The notes: generated by a model from the sequence alone, not told the origin. A DNA stretch of 64,000 bases from Methanothrix sp. (GCF_016706325.1 NZ_JADJJX010000001.1:1054001-1118000), one strand, 5' to 3'; shown: positions 17,977-27,257, numbered from the stretch's first letter. Program-made: numbers and translations.

Positions 17977-18683
17977 CTACTTTCTGCGGAAACTCTCTCC
18001 GTTCATGTTCAGTATCAGCGCGTGGTGGGTAATCCTATCCAGAATTGCTGCGGTTAGAGTCCTGTCATGGAATACCTTCACCCAATCTGAAAATCCCAGG
18101 TTCGAGGTAATGATAGTACTCATAGTCTCATATCGTGCTGCAAGCAACTGAAATAGCAATTCAGCAGCAGCGAGATCAAATGTTACGTACCCAAGCTCAT
18201 CAATTATGAGGAGATCAACCTTTTTAAACTGTTTGATATAAATTGAGAGCCTGTTATCTTTTCTCGCTTCGATCATCTCATTGACCAATGCCGCTGCGGA
18301 GCGAAATACAACTCGATAGTTCTCCTCGCATGCTTTGATCCCTACCGCAATAGCCATATGAGTCTTGCCGGTTCCTGAATTTCCGATGAGAATAACATTC
18401 CTCCTTTCTTTAAGAAACGCAAGCGCTTTTAGTTCAGGAATAGCCTCTCGCCCATCTTGTGGCAAATCATCCATCAATAGATCCTCGAACCTCTTTTTGT
18501 CGGAAAGCCGGCTTGCCGAAGCGCTCTCATCTGGCGGTTCAGATGTCTCTTGTCGAGTTCGGACTGCAATGCTGAAGTCAGAAACTGCAGCATATCCTCA
18601 TTATCAGGCTGATAGTCCAGGACGTAGTTGTAGACTCCGCTCAGTCGCAACTGTTTACATAGATCTGCAAGATTCGGTTCCAC
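17977..18683 (-). pseudogene. istB: IstB-type transposition ATPase (frameshifted)
   Basis: IstB is the AAA+ helper ATPase of IS21 transposition. It starts at GTG 18683, 3 bases past the restored stop of istA. The first 60 or so residues (LADLCKQLRLSGVYNYVLDY) are in one frame; at about 18491 an A-run appears one base short and the rest continues in another frame: DLLMDDLPQDGREA, the Walker A GNSGTGKTH, Walker B DLLIIDELGY, and the sensor region TIITSNLGFSDW. With one A restored the sequence reads TKKRFEDLLMDD without a break. Confidence 0.85.
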
Positions 18684-18686
18684 AGT

Positions 18687-20157
18687 CTATCCCTCCATAA
18701 ACTGATCGAATATGGTGAGATCCGGCTCCAGGACCTCGAAACCACCCTCGATGTCAAAGGGCTCAACCATCAGAGCATTGGTTTGATGAAGCAAAAAACC
18801 GAATGCTATCGCTGGTCGGATGGATGTTCTGTTCTTTTAGGATCGCAAGAGCGGTTGAAAATTTTTCAGGGGAGGTCTCTTTTATCAGGTCAAGAATAGG
18901 CAGAAATTTTTTTGGATCATTCGCATAATAGCGATTGAAAGCATCCCGAATCAGTTCATCTGCCTGAGCTAAAACTCTGGAATTTGGGAGCGCACCCGGT
19001 TTGCGATGAAAAGTCTTGATGTAATGAGCGATATCAAGCGAATACTTCTGATTCCCAGCCAATCGACGATGAACTGCAATGATATCGTTTCCATCAAGGA
19101 ACTCGATCCTATCCACCAACATCTTCAGTGTAATATATCGAGGACGGTATGTATCCGGAATTGAGTAGAAGTTCCCGTCAAATTTTACCAATGAATACCG
19201 CGAAATAGTTGCACGTTTCAGTTCGCAGTTTTCAAATTCGAGTGTTGGCAATGGATGCATCAAGGCTCGCTCTTGATCAAGGCCCTGGACCGGCACATCG
19301 GATCGACGATAGACAGGATGGCCGTTTATCTCGCCAAGGCGCATTTTTAGCCATTCAGCAGCCTCATTTATGGATGCAAATGAACTCCTTTCGCTGAAAG
19401 TGGCACGCCGGACATAGCCTACACTTTCTTCGTCTGTCCCTTTCTCGTTAGGTGAAGCTGGATTGCAGACACAGGGCTGAAAACCGAAATGCATAGAGAA
19501 TTCCAGAAATTTATCATTGAACTGCTGCTTTCGAGAATCGTATACAGCAGCCATTCTGTCATAGAATATCGCCTCGGGAACTGAGCCGATCTCGCGGAAG
19601 AATTCGATGTGGGCCTGGATCACTTCCAGACGGGTTGATCTGTTATAGAGGCGAGCAAATCGATAGAGCGAGAAGGGCAAGACGAAGACCGCAAGGTAGA
19701 ATTTCTGCCATACTCCGGCGATATTGAGTGTGACTTCGCCCCAATCGAATTCTGCACGCTGACCAATGCGCGGCTCCTGCAAGATAAACACCTCTCGGGG
19801 TGCATTAGTGCGTTTCCAGCGGACAACTTCGTCCTTGACCGTGGTATAACCTATTTTATGACCATCCTGGACGAGAAGCTCCCAGATTCTTTTGCCGTGA
19901 GTCGTTGTTTTTGGGGCATCCCATGTTTGACTCAAGATATTGATGTATCTTCTGACGGACAAGATCAGTGAGAACGCGAGAGGGTTGAACGATCTTTCGG
20001 TTTTTGGGAATGATCTCCTCCGCCAATCCTTCTTGCACATCTTTGACCTGATGAAGATACTTTTTCACAGTGTTCCGGGATATGTTCAGTTCGCGGGCTA
20101 CTTTTTGTAGGACTTATGGAGTTCGTACAGGTCTACGATTCTACGTACATCTGCCAT
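18687..20157 (-). pseudogene. istA: IstA-type transposase (three frameshifts)
   Basis: The IS21 transposase: N-terminal helix-turn-helix (VARELNISRNTVKKYLHQV) and RNase H-like DDE core. Acidic positions are visible in AEFDWGEV, AIFYDRMAAVYD and SPNEKGTDEESVGY. Three breaks are seen: near 20103 (A-run short by one, stop after HKSYKK), near 19914 (LESN to WDAPKTTTHGKR) and near 18790 (a T-run one too long, after which HQTNALMVEPFDIEG continues to a stop at 18687-18689). All three are consistent with one-base length changes in short homopolymers. Confidence 0.85.
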
Positions 20158-20282
20158 CGTTTTCACCTTACCGCCCACCTCTCAGAGTACTTGGAGAGGG
20201 AAGGCTTTCCTTTTTGGGGGGGGGTCAAAAACGAACTGGCGTTTCCTTAAATAGGGGGGTCAAAATTGAGTCGGCGAATACA

Positions 20283-20418
20283 AAGAAGCGTGTTTAGGTG
20301 TAAAAACAAAATGGAATCGCTGCGGAACTGCTTTAAGGAATTTCAGAGTTTTTTTGGAAGTATGTACGCGGACATTGTCAATAATAATTACTATTTTTAT
20401 ATGTTTAGGAATATGTGT
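20283..20418 (-). pseudogene. IS630-family transposase, upstream fragment
   Basis: Minus-strand reading gives IPKHIKIVIIIDNVRVHTSK then TLKFLKAVPQRFHFVFTPKH, containing the central catalytic aspartate (IIIDNVRVHTSK) of IS630 transposases. It joins at the protein level to the fragment at 17664-17880 once the IS21 element and one target copy are removed. A stop (20419-20421) cuts it off upstream, so the N-terminal third of the transposase is missing or unrecognisable. The next 190 bp up to the ATPase gene hold nothing I can identify. Confidence 0.78.
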
Positions 20419-20612
20419 TTAGCTCATCATAATCGATATCATTGAGCCCATTCAGCAGCATCCTGCGCAACCAATTCTCAATAGCAGATTTCGGGCAAGA
20501 CTAGCTTATTACTATCGTTTTCCGTCTGGGATAGGTTATTTTCCTCATGCTCATCATGAGATGAAACCTCCATCAATCGAACTATTCAGTGGAGCTAAAC
20601 ACATACCAATTT

Positions 20613-22061
20613 TTATAGTATATTGAGAGCCTTGCAGAGGCCCAAATGAATCGTGATAGTTTTATTTGGATCAAAACTTGCATAGGGATTTCGATACTTC
20701 ATCGTGTATCTGTCTTCTCCAAAGTTATTCCTCCTTACATTTCCTATTGCGCTGGAATCAAAAAGGACATTTAGTATTCTCGTTAATTCTAAAGAATTAA
20801 AACGCTCATCTGTATTTTTCTTTATTTCTAAATCAGTGAGATTAAACCTGATTTCATTCATCGATCCCAAGAGCTTTATTGAATTATCGATTTCTTCCGG
20901 GGTTAGATAACCGGATAATTCATCTGTAATCTCTTCTATGAGGTAATTGAGTGAGTAGGTCCTTAGTCCATTCCAGACTTCACCCACAGTAGGAATGGCT
21001 CCTTTTGTATGTTCTTGAATGTTTTTCAACAAATGTATAAAATCCCTTGGACGATAGCGAGTATTATCGAGAAGTGTTTTTACAGTAGGATCTCCGGATC
21101 TTATTTCGCTAGGCAGGAATTCTTGGAAAATATCCACTTCCCTTTTTAGGGATGTTTTCGCCCGCAGATTCACTAATTTTACCAAATTAACCGAGGTTAC
21201 ATCTCTCACATCTTGATACCAATCCAATGTTTTTGAGTAATCCTGCTTGATTTTATTTTTGTTGGGACCAGGTAATTTATCAAATAAGTCAGTTCTACAT
21301 AGGATAATGACTTTAGAATTTACATTATTTTTTAAAAATTTCCTATTCATTCTCTCGGCAGCTTGAATTAGTGCGATTAACGATTCATATTGTCTATCTT
21401 TTTTCGTCAAGACATCATCTAAGCCATCAACTATTATCATATGCTTGCATTTGGCCTTTACAGTGTAGCACAATTCCCGCAAATTTTGGAAAATGACATC
21501 TATTCCATAATCAGCTTTTGCCTTTTCAGACATATGAGCGATATTAATGACACTAGCTATATTTATTCTAAATTCTTTCTTAGATACCGTCTTAACCATA
21601 TCAGCCAAAGATTGGCCTGGGGTTAAACCAAGATCCTGAAGACCTTTTACAATATTTTTATAGATATTGGTATCAAAATATTCTGTATCTTTGTTCCTGG
21701 AAAAGCTTTCCAAAAAAGAAATTAAAAGCAGGAACTCCCAATAATTAGGATAACGTGTCTGTGGAGCTTCATTTATAGGTAATAATTTAGAAAATTGTGC
21801 ATAAGGAAAATCTTCTAGATAATATAACTTTACAATAAGACTTTTATCACTTTCAGATATTAGTTCTAGTTTTGATGCAATAGCAGTTTTTCCAGAGCCT
21901 TTTGGACCTAGAATAAGAAAGGTGTTGCTACTCAGAAGGCTTTCAATGTATCCATTTGCATCTAGAAATCCTTCTATTAATAAATTGGGATTATGAGTTT
22001 TTTCAGTTTCTGCTGCGGCCATGCCAAACGTAATATTCTTGAATTCATTTCCATTATCCAT
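20613..22061 (-). CDS. P-loop ATPase of the Sll1717-like group, possible defence protein
   Basis: An intact 482-residue ATPase among broken insertion sequences. N-terminal FGMAAAETE then FLILGPKGSGKTAIASKL give a Walker A near residue 53-60; HMIIVDGLDDVLT is Walker B near 210; KVIILCRTDLF resembles a sensor segment. RYRPRDFIHLLKNIQEH is typical of STAND/AAA-like ATPases with a C-terminal winged-helix region. This matches the group named after cyanobacterial Sll1717, whose role is unproven and which turns up in mobile and defence-rich regions. AT-rich codon use unlike neighbours supports transfer. No partner effector gene is adjacent. Confidence 0.7.
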   Translation of the reverse strand: MDNGNEFKNITFGMAAAETEKTHNPNLLIEGFLDANGYIESLLSSNTFLILGPKGSGKTAIASKLELISESDKSLIVKLYYLEDFPYAQFSKLLPINEAPQTRYPNYWEFLLLISFLESFSRNKDTEYFDTNIYKNIVKGLQDLGLTPGQSLADMVKTVSKKEFRINIASVINIAHMSEKAKADYGIDVIFQNLRELCYTVKAKCKHMIIVDGLDDVLTKKDRQYESLIALIQAAERMNRKFLKNNVNSKVIILCRTDLFDKLPGPNKNKIKQDYSKTLDWYQDVRDVTSVNLVKLVNLRAKTSLKREVDIFQEFLPSEIRSGDPTVKTLLDNTRYRPRDFIHLLKNIQEHTKGAIPTVGEVWNGLRTYSLNYLIEEITDELSGYLTPEEIDNSIKLLGSMNEIRFNLTDLEIKKNTDERFNSLELTRILNVLFDSSAIGNVRRNNFGEDRYTMKYRNPYASFDPNKTITIHLGLCKALNIL

Positions 22062-22148
22062 TTAATCCCTGCTACATCTAGCAGATAAGTTAAAAAAGTA
22101 TATCAACCTTTCTACGTACGAAAATTCATGTAGAATCCTAAAACCTAT

Positions 22149-24049
22149 ATTCCGCACTTTAGACTCATGATTTCCGAATTTCGGCTTTTAAATATCAGTA
22201 ACATTTTTAAATAAATAGCTGATATGCCCTTTTGAAGGGATGTAGCATGGATGTAGATGTCCAGTCATATAATATAGGTCATCTTGGTATCGTAGCTGGC
22301 ACTTTTGATTATTTGAAAATCGCAGAAGTAATAGATAGAGCACTACCAAAACAAGGTTCAAGGAATCTTCCTCATTCGATAACAACTAAAGCCATGGTCC
22401 TTAACGGTTTAGGGTTCACTCATCAGCGGCTATACCTGTTTCCCAATTTCTTCATGACCATACCAACCGAAAAGCTTCTCGGCGAAGGCGTCACTCCATC
22501 AGATCTCAATGATGATGTAGTCGGCAGGACGCTCGATGCGATTTATGAATACGGCCCGACCGAGCTGTTCAATGAGATTACTCTGCAGGTCATGAAAAAT
22601 TTCTCATTAGGAACTAAGCTGATCCACGTTGATACAACGAACTTCAGCGTTCAGGGCAAATACGAAAATGATGCCCCTGACGGCACGGATTCGATGAGAA
22701 TCACCTTTGGTCATGCCAAAGACGGCAGAAAGGATCTTAAACGGTTTGTTCTCGGTTTGGTAACAGACCAGTTTGGATTGCCACTTTATACCGAAGCGTT
22801 TTCTGGTAATGAATCGGACAAGAAAAGCATAATCAAAATGATCCAAAAAACGCAAAAGGCAATCAACTTTGATGACGAAAGCTACTGGATCGCCGATAGT
22901 GCTATGTATACCGAGGATAATATCAAGCTTCTGGGAACGGAGAAGAAATGGATCACTCGTGCCCCGGCGACTTTAGAAGAGGTAGATAAACTTCTCAATG
23001 CTGAACCGAATTTCACTCCTGGCATCGATTCTAGATATGCCTTTTACGCTGCCGACCTAAATTATGGCGGCATTCCGCAACGTGCCGTTGTTGTTTGGTC
23101 TGATGAAAAACAAAAGAGGGATGAACAGACCTTCGACAGGAAGATCCAGAAGGAGACCACTCAGGCCGAAAAAGAGCTTAAAAAACTCACGAGCAAGAAG
23201 TTCGCCTGCATTCCTGATGCCGAAAACGATGCTAAGATCTGGGCATCTGCGCATCCTCATCACATTCTCAAAAATCTAGATATACTTCAAGTGGCAGAAA
23301 AAGTTGAAAAAAAAGCGTGGTCGACCAAAGAAGGATGAGCTCATAAAGGTCAGCTTTAAAATCGAAGCCCAGATTGGTCTAAATGAGGATGCACTAAACA
23401 ATAAACGCAAGAAGCTCGGTCGATTCGTATTAGTCAGCAACGATACCGATCTTAATCCTGAGGTCATGCTCAATTATTATAAAGGGCAGCAGACTGTAGA
23501 ACGTGGGTTTCGTTTCCTGAAGGACAAAAGCTTCCATGTCTCTGAGGTTTACCTGAAGAAGGAGGAAAGGATAGAAGCGCTATGCATGATTATGGTTCTC
23601 AGTCTACTTATTTACTCCTTTGCCGAATGGCAGCTAAGGGAGAAGCTCAAGGAAACGGGACAAACAATACCTAATCAATTAAATAAACCAACTCAGCGGC
23701 CGACTATGAGATGGGTTTTCGAGATTTTTATGGGAGTAATCCAGTCTGTTGTTACTTCAGCCCACATTCCGCACTTTAACTTCCTAAATAGAGTATTTCT
23801 TCAGCTAACGATTCTTTAAATATAATCATAAATAACTATATTTATCTACATTAATAATTTGTTCGCTTGCCATACCGCTCCAATCGAGAGAACATTCTGC
23901 TGTCTTGTCCCCTAGAGAGAAAATCGACTTAAATCAACATACTGCGAAAAAATCTAACGAGAAAATCATATTTTATTAAAAATATTTTCATTCAATTGGA
24001 CAAATCGATAGCTGTAAAAATGCTAAACCCTTAACCTAAAGTGCGGAAT
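22149..24049 (+). mobile_element. IS1634-family insertion sequence
   Basis: About 1.9 kb bounded by a 14-bp inverted repeat, ATTCCGCACTTTAG at 22149-22162 and CTAAAGTGCGGAAT at 24036-24049. A further ATTCCGCACTTTAA lies inside at about 23766. It holds one long transposase of IS1634 type (DDE). No convincing target duplication is seen at these edges, so exact ends may be a few bases out. About 230 bp between the transposase stop and the right end are non-coding and AT-rich. Confidence 0.8.
22247..23819 (+). pseudogene. IS1634-family transposase split by a +1 shift at an A-run
   Basis: Starts at ATG 22247 behind GAAGGGA. The first part carries HVDTTNFSVQGKYE (first catalytic aspartate) and DESYWIADSAMYTEDNIKLL (second); the second part carries GRFVLVSNDTDLNPEVML and YKGQQTVERGFRFLKDKSF (catalytic glutamate). 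The halves are in different frames, joined at a run of seven A at about 23308-23314 (VAEKVEKK then RGRPKKDE). Removing one A makes a continuous protein of about 520 residues. Either an inactivating insertion, a programmed shift or an error. Confidence 0.85.
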
Positions 24050-24078
24050 GTGGGATTGATTATTGCTGAATGAAAAAG

Positions 24079-24240
24079 CGCCTTTTGGGGTAGAAGTGAA
24101 ACGGCGGCGACGCACCCCGCTGTAAGCAGACGGGGCATCCGAGGCGTCGCCGCATAAAGATAATACTACTCGGATCTGATTCAATCCCTAAGTTAGATAC
24201 GGATGCCCTTTATCCCCGATGCAAGAATCGGGGTATTGCG
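24079..24240 (+). mobile_element. Possible right end of an IS605/IS1341-type element with structured RNA
   Basis: A 10-bp perfect inverted repeat GCGGCGACGC (24104-24113) and GCGTCGCCGC (24144-24153) encloses CCCCG/CGGGG (24115-24119, 24131-24135). About 60 bp further on CCCCGAT (24214-24220) and ATCGGGG (24227-24233) form a hairpin with loop GCAAGA. Such GC-rich terminal hairpins with GCAAGA-type loops are common at tnpB element ends, which encode the guide RNA. A short frame SETAATHPAVSRRGIRGVAA may be the last bit of TnpB. No TnpB domain is present, so this is at most a remnant. Confidence 0.4.
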
Positions 24241-24339
24241 ATAAAATAAATATTTGATTGCTTTATATAATATAGTGTCCAAACATTCAGAACTACAAAA
24301 CGATGGCTTTCGACCAATAAGGTTAATTAGCGGCAATAT

Positions 24340-24432
24340 CTTCGCTACTGGTTTGTGGCCGGGGGCGGCTTTTCCTTACAATCTCTTCCTTTACCTTTTG
24401 CCGCTCTCGGCCCTCTCCTCGTAGCATCCAAC
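24340..24432 (+). repeat. 93-bp direct repeat, copy 2
   Basis: Second copy of the repeat at 16280-16372, same orientation. Only two substitutions separate the copies; one lies in the loop and one in the 13-bp stem, where a G-C pair becomes G-U, so pairing at RNA level is kept. It marks the right boundary of the insertion-sequence island, after which host-like GC-rich genes resume. Confidence 0.85.
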
Positions 24433-24632
24433 CATCTGATCGGCTGGATGGACTGATCTTATGGCAATTATGAGATGATCAATTTGTCGGATGGGGCCTT
24501 GCAGGGGGCCTCGCAGGAGGGAGAAGGTGCAGCCCGTCCCTGCCATCCGGCACAGAAAGAGGCCCTTCATTCATGATCTGGCATCTGCGGCTCTTGCCAG
24601 TTTTGAGCCTCTGGAGGCAGCCCATCTTCATC

Positions 24633-24641
24633 TTAATATAT
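24633..24641 (+). promoter_or_regulatory. TATA box for a leaderless transcript
   Basis: TTAATATAT centred at about 24637, some 26 bases before the ATG at 24664. That is the normal archaeal TATA-to-start distance, so the mRNA probably begins at the start codon. This also argues against the in-frame ATG at 24640, which overlaps the box. Confidence 0.55.
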
Positions 24642-24663
24642 GCGGACTGGCCTTCTTTTTAGT

Positions 24664-25404
24664 ATGCGTGCTGCCCTCCTTCAGCAGACCGTCCTGCCCT
24701 GTCGGAAATCCGAGAACCTCTCTCATGCCCTCTTACTGGCCCGCACCGCCCTGGCAGAGGGTGCGAAGATCCTGGTCTATCCTGAACTCTTCCTGACTGG
24801 ATTCTGCTATGAGCCCGTCGCACATCAGGGGGTGAGAGGGACGGATGCATTCGAAGAGCTTGATCCCTTCCGCGACCTGGTCAGAGATCACGACTGCCTG
24901 ATCATCGGCTCAGTCCGCCGCGGCCGGTCAAACCTGGGCTTCTGCCTGGACCGCTCCGGCCTGTATCTGCGGGCCAAGATCCATCCCTTCGGGGAGGAGA
25001 AGAGGCACTTCGATGGGGGGGATACAATATCTCCCATATCCACCCCCTGGGGCCTGGTGGGGCTGGAGATCTGCTACGATCTGCGTTTTCCTGAGGTGGC
25101 CCGTTCCCTGGCCCTTCAAGGTGCCGATCTCCTGGTGACAGTGGCCCAGTTTCCCCGGCAGAGGGAGGAGCAGTGGCGGGCATTATGCATCGCCAGGGCA
25201 GTAGAGAACCAGATCCCTCACCTGGCCTGCAACTGGGCAGATGGTGGGGGCTCCATGATCATCACCGCCCGGGGCCTGGTGGTGGCGGGGGCGGAGGGCG
25301 GAGAAGAGATCATAATGGGCGAGATCGATCCCGGAGAGAGGGACGAGGTGCGAGGAGAGATCCCCTGCTTCGCCGACCGCCGCCCCCAGGTATACCTGAG
25401 GTGA
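24664..25404 (+). CDS. Carbon-nitrogen hydrolase (nitrilase superfamily)
   Basis: A 246-residue amidase-type enzyme with the three catalytic residues in place: Glu in LVYPELFLTGF, Lys in RAKIHPFGEEKR and Cys in GLEICYDLRFPE. It hydrolyses a non-peptide C-N bond; the specific substrate cannot be told from sequence, though short archaeal members are often grouped with omega-amidase/Nit proteins. The start is chosen from the TATA position. It is followed by priS after only a few bases, so the two are probably co-transcribed. Confidence 0.88.
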   Translation: MRAALLQQTVLPCRKSENLSHALLLARTALAEGAKILVYPELFLTGFCYEPVAHQGVRGTDAFEELDPFRDLVRDHDCLIIGSVRRGRSNLGFCLDRSGLYLRAKIHPFGEEKRHFDGGDTISPISTPWGLVGLEICYDLRFPEVARSLALQGADLLVTVAQFPRQREEQWRALCIARAVENQIPHLACNWADGGGSMIITARGLVVAGAEGGEEIIMGEIDPGERDEVRGEIPCFADRRPQVYLR

Positions 25405-25408
25405 TGGC

Positions 25409-26611
25409 ATAAACCCCCTGACCACCGACCTGCTGATCTCGAAGTTCCGGGAGTATTATATCCAGGCCACCCTGGAGCCTCCCCCCGAACTGCAGTCCAG
25501 GGAATGGGGCTTTCTCTTCTTCGATGACTCGGGCATGCGACGGCACAAATCCTTCTTCAGCCGGGGGGAGCTGGTGGACTATGTGCGCTCCATGGTCCCC
25601 CGCCATGTCTATCACTCTGCCGCCTACTACCAGCGGCCAGGCGCGCCCACAATGAACGAGAAGCTCTGGCAGGGGGCGGATCTGATATTCGATCTGGATG
25701 CCGATCACCTCCGCTCTGCCCCCGAAAGCTATGCCGGGATGCTGGCGCAGGTCAAAAAGGAGACCGAAAAGCTCCTCACCTTCCTGCTATCCGATTTCGG
25801 CTTTGCTGAGAGCAGGATCAGCCTGGCCTTCTCCGGCGGCCGGGGCTATCACATCCATGTCCGTGACCAGCGGATATTCAGCTTCGGAGGAGAGGAGCGG
25901 CGGGAGATAGTGGACTACCTCTCCGGCCGGGGCCTGTCCATGGACCGGTTCATCCATGAGGCCCCAGTGGAGGGATGGGGGGGAGCAGGAGGAAGGCGCC
26001 TGAGAGCCCCGGCACAGGACTCGCCGGGCTGGGGGGGGAGGATCAACCGTTCCATCCTCTCCTTTGTGGAGGGTCTGCGCATCCTGGATGAGCCCGGAGC
26101 AGTGGCCGTCCTCTCCCGGGTCAAGGGCATCGGCCCCAAGAAGGCCAGCAGCTTCTACCGCAGCCTGCAGGGAGAGGGGGTGATAGAGGAGATCCGCCGG
26201 GGGAACCTTGATCTCTTTCGGGGCAGCGCAGGCATCTGGAAGCTTCTTCTGAAGAATTGCCTGGAGGACGAGGGGGTGGCAGTGGGGTTTAACCTGGACC
26301 GGGAACGGGGAGAGACCGACGAGCCTGTGACTGCTGATGTGCGCCGGCTGATTCGCTGCCCGGGGAGTCTGCACGGCGGCTCGGGCCTGAGGGCAACGCC
26401 CCTATCGATCAACGATCTGGAGGAGTTCGATCCCCTGCAGGATGCTGTGGTCTTCGGGGACGAGCCGGTGGCCCTGGAGATCTTAAAGCCCTTCAGCACC
26501 CAGATGAAGGGGAACAGCTACAGCCTGAGGGAGGGGCCGGAGGAGCTGCCGCTATACCTGGCGGTATTCCTCATGGGCAGGGGGGTGGCAGAGGCCAGGA
26601 TGAGGCTTTAG
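25409..26611 (+). CDS. priS: DNA primase small subunit PriS, apparent ATA start
   Basis: Catalytic subunit of the archaeal/eukaryotic primase, making primers for replication; 400 residues from the chosen start. The metal-binding motif is DLIFDLDADHL and the SGGRGYHIHV motif binds nucleotide. The frame opens after a stop (TGA 25397-25399), and the conserved N-terminus NPLTTDLLISKFREYY is encoded from 25412, but the preceding codon is ATA, not ATG. The first standard start is the ATG at 25535, which would remove about 42 conserved residues. So either ATA (or a CTG four codons later) is used, or ATG has been mutated or misread. GINS follows. Confidence 0.88.
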   Translation: MNPLTTDLLISKFREYYIQATLEPPPELQSREWGFLFFDDSGMRRHKSFFSRGELVDYVRSMVPRHVYHSAAYYQRPGAPTMNEKLWQGADLIFDLDADHLRSAPESYAGMLAQVKKETEKLLTFLLSDFGFAESRISLAFSGGRGYHIHVRDQRIFSFGGEERREIVDYLSGRGLSMDRFIHEAPVEGWGGAGGRRLRAPAQDSPGWGGRINRSILSFVEGLRILDEPGAVAVLSRVKGIGPKKASSFYRSLQGEGVIEEIRRGNLDLFRGSAGIWKLLLKNCLEDEGVAVGFNLDRERGETDEPVTADVRRLIRCPGSLHGGSGLRATPLSINDLEEFDPLQDAVVFGDEPVALEILKPFSTQMKGNSYSLREGPEELPLYLAVFLMGRGVAEARMRL

Positions 26612-26681
26612 ATAGAGGGGCGAAAAGGCTATTATACCATCCAGGCATCTATGATAAGTCCGTATAAAAATTGCTGATGAG

Positions 26682-27257
26682 GTGGATGTTTTGGATCTGG
26701 CCAATGTGCTCCGGGAAGAGCGCAAGTCTGCAGAGCTTCAGCCACTGGATGAGGATTTCTATCAGCAGGTCGGCATCTATCTGACCGGCATGAGCCAGGA
26801 ACTCTCCAGAGTGGAAGACCCCTTCAGCGTGGAGGCTCAAATCCTCCAGGATACCCTCAAGAGCGAGAGGGGCAGCCTGAACAAGCTCATAGACCAGAGA
26901 ATAAAGAAGATCGTCCGCCGGGCGCTCCGCAACGCCAGATCTGCCTCTCGAGAGGTGGTATTCGCAGGAATGACAGCAGAGGAGACTGAGATCTACCGGC
27001 AGGTGCTCTCCACCATTGCTCTTGGCCGGGAGTCCATCCTCTTTCATATGACTCCCACCGAAAGGCCTTTAACGGGCAAAAAAGATATAACGCGGGAATA
27101 CGAAGTCGTGCGGTTGCTGGATGATGTTCCCATGTTTGCGGGAGTCGACGGGAAGAACTACCTTCTCGCCAGGGACGATGTCGCCGTCATCCCTGCCGTC
27201 CATGCCAGAAATCTGCGCAACAAAAATTTAGCTTCAGAAGTGAAGATCCAGAGATGA
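26682..27257 (+). CDS. DNA replication factor GINS (Gins51-like)
   Basis: 191 residues, a subunit of the GINS complex that joins MCM helicase and Cdc45/GAN in the archaeal replisome. The N-terminal helical A domain (LDEDFYQQVGIYLTGMSQEL, DQRIKKIVRRALRNAR) precedes a C-terminal small beta B domain (EVVRLLDDVPMFAGVDGKNY then LLARDDVAVIPAVHARNL), the Gins51 order. The start GTG 26682 is likely but TTG 26691 fits a leaderless start about 25 bases from TATAAAAA (26663-26670). Linkage to priS is the common archaeal arrangement. Confidence 0.9.
   Translation: MDVLDLANVLREERKSAELQPLDEDFYQQVGIYLTGMSQELSRVEDPFSVEAQILQDTLKSERGSLNKLIDQRIKKIVRRALRNARSASREVVFAGMTAEETEIYRQVLSTIALGRESILFHMTPTERPLTGKKDITREYEVVRLLDDVPMFAGVDGKNYLLARDDVAVIPAVHARNLRNKNLASEVKIQR

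Larger units (their letters stand above)
17881..20282 (-). mobile_element. IS21-family insertion sequence interrupting an IS630 transposase
   Basis: A 2402-bp element. Its ends are TGTATCCGCCGGTCCAAATT at 17881 and, in reverse complement at 20282, TGTATTCGCCGACTCAATTT; both go on to TTGACCCCCC. Terminal TG...CA and the istA-istB gene pair are diagnostic for IS21. It is flanked by AAGAAG at 17875-17880 and 20283-20288, a 6-bp target duplication. Both genes carry frameshifts, so the copy appears inactive unless these are sequence errors. Confidence 0.9.

Noticed and set aside
23308..23314. Classical -1 slippery site in the IS1634 transposase
   Set aside because: A -1 shift gives the wrong frame; +1 (or one A fewer) is needed.
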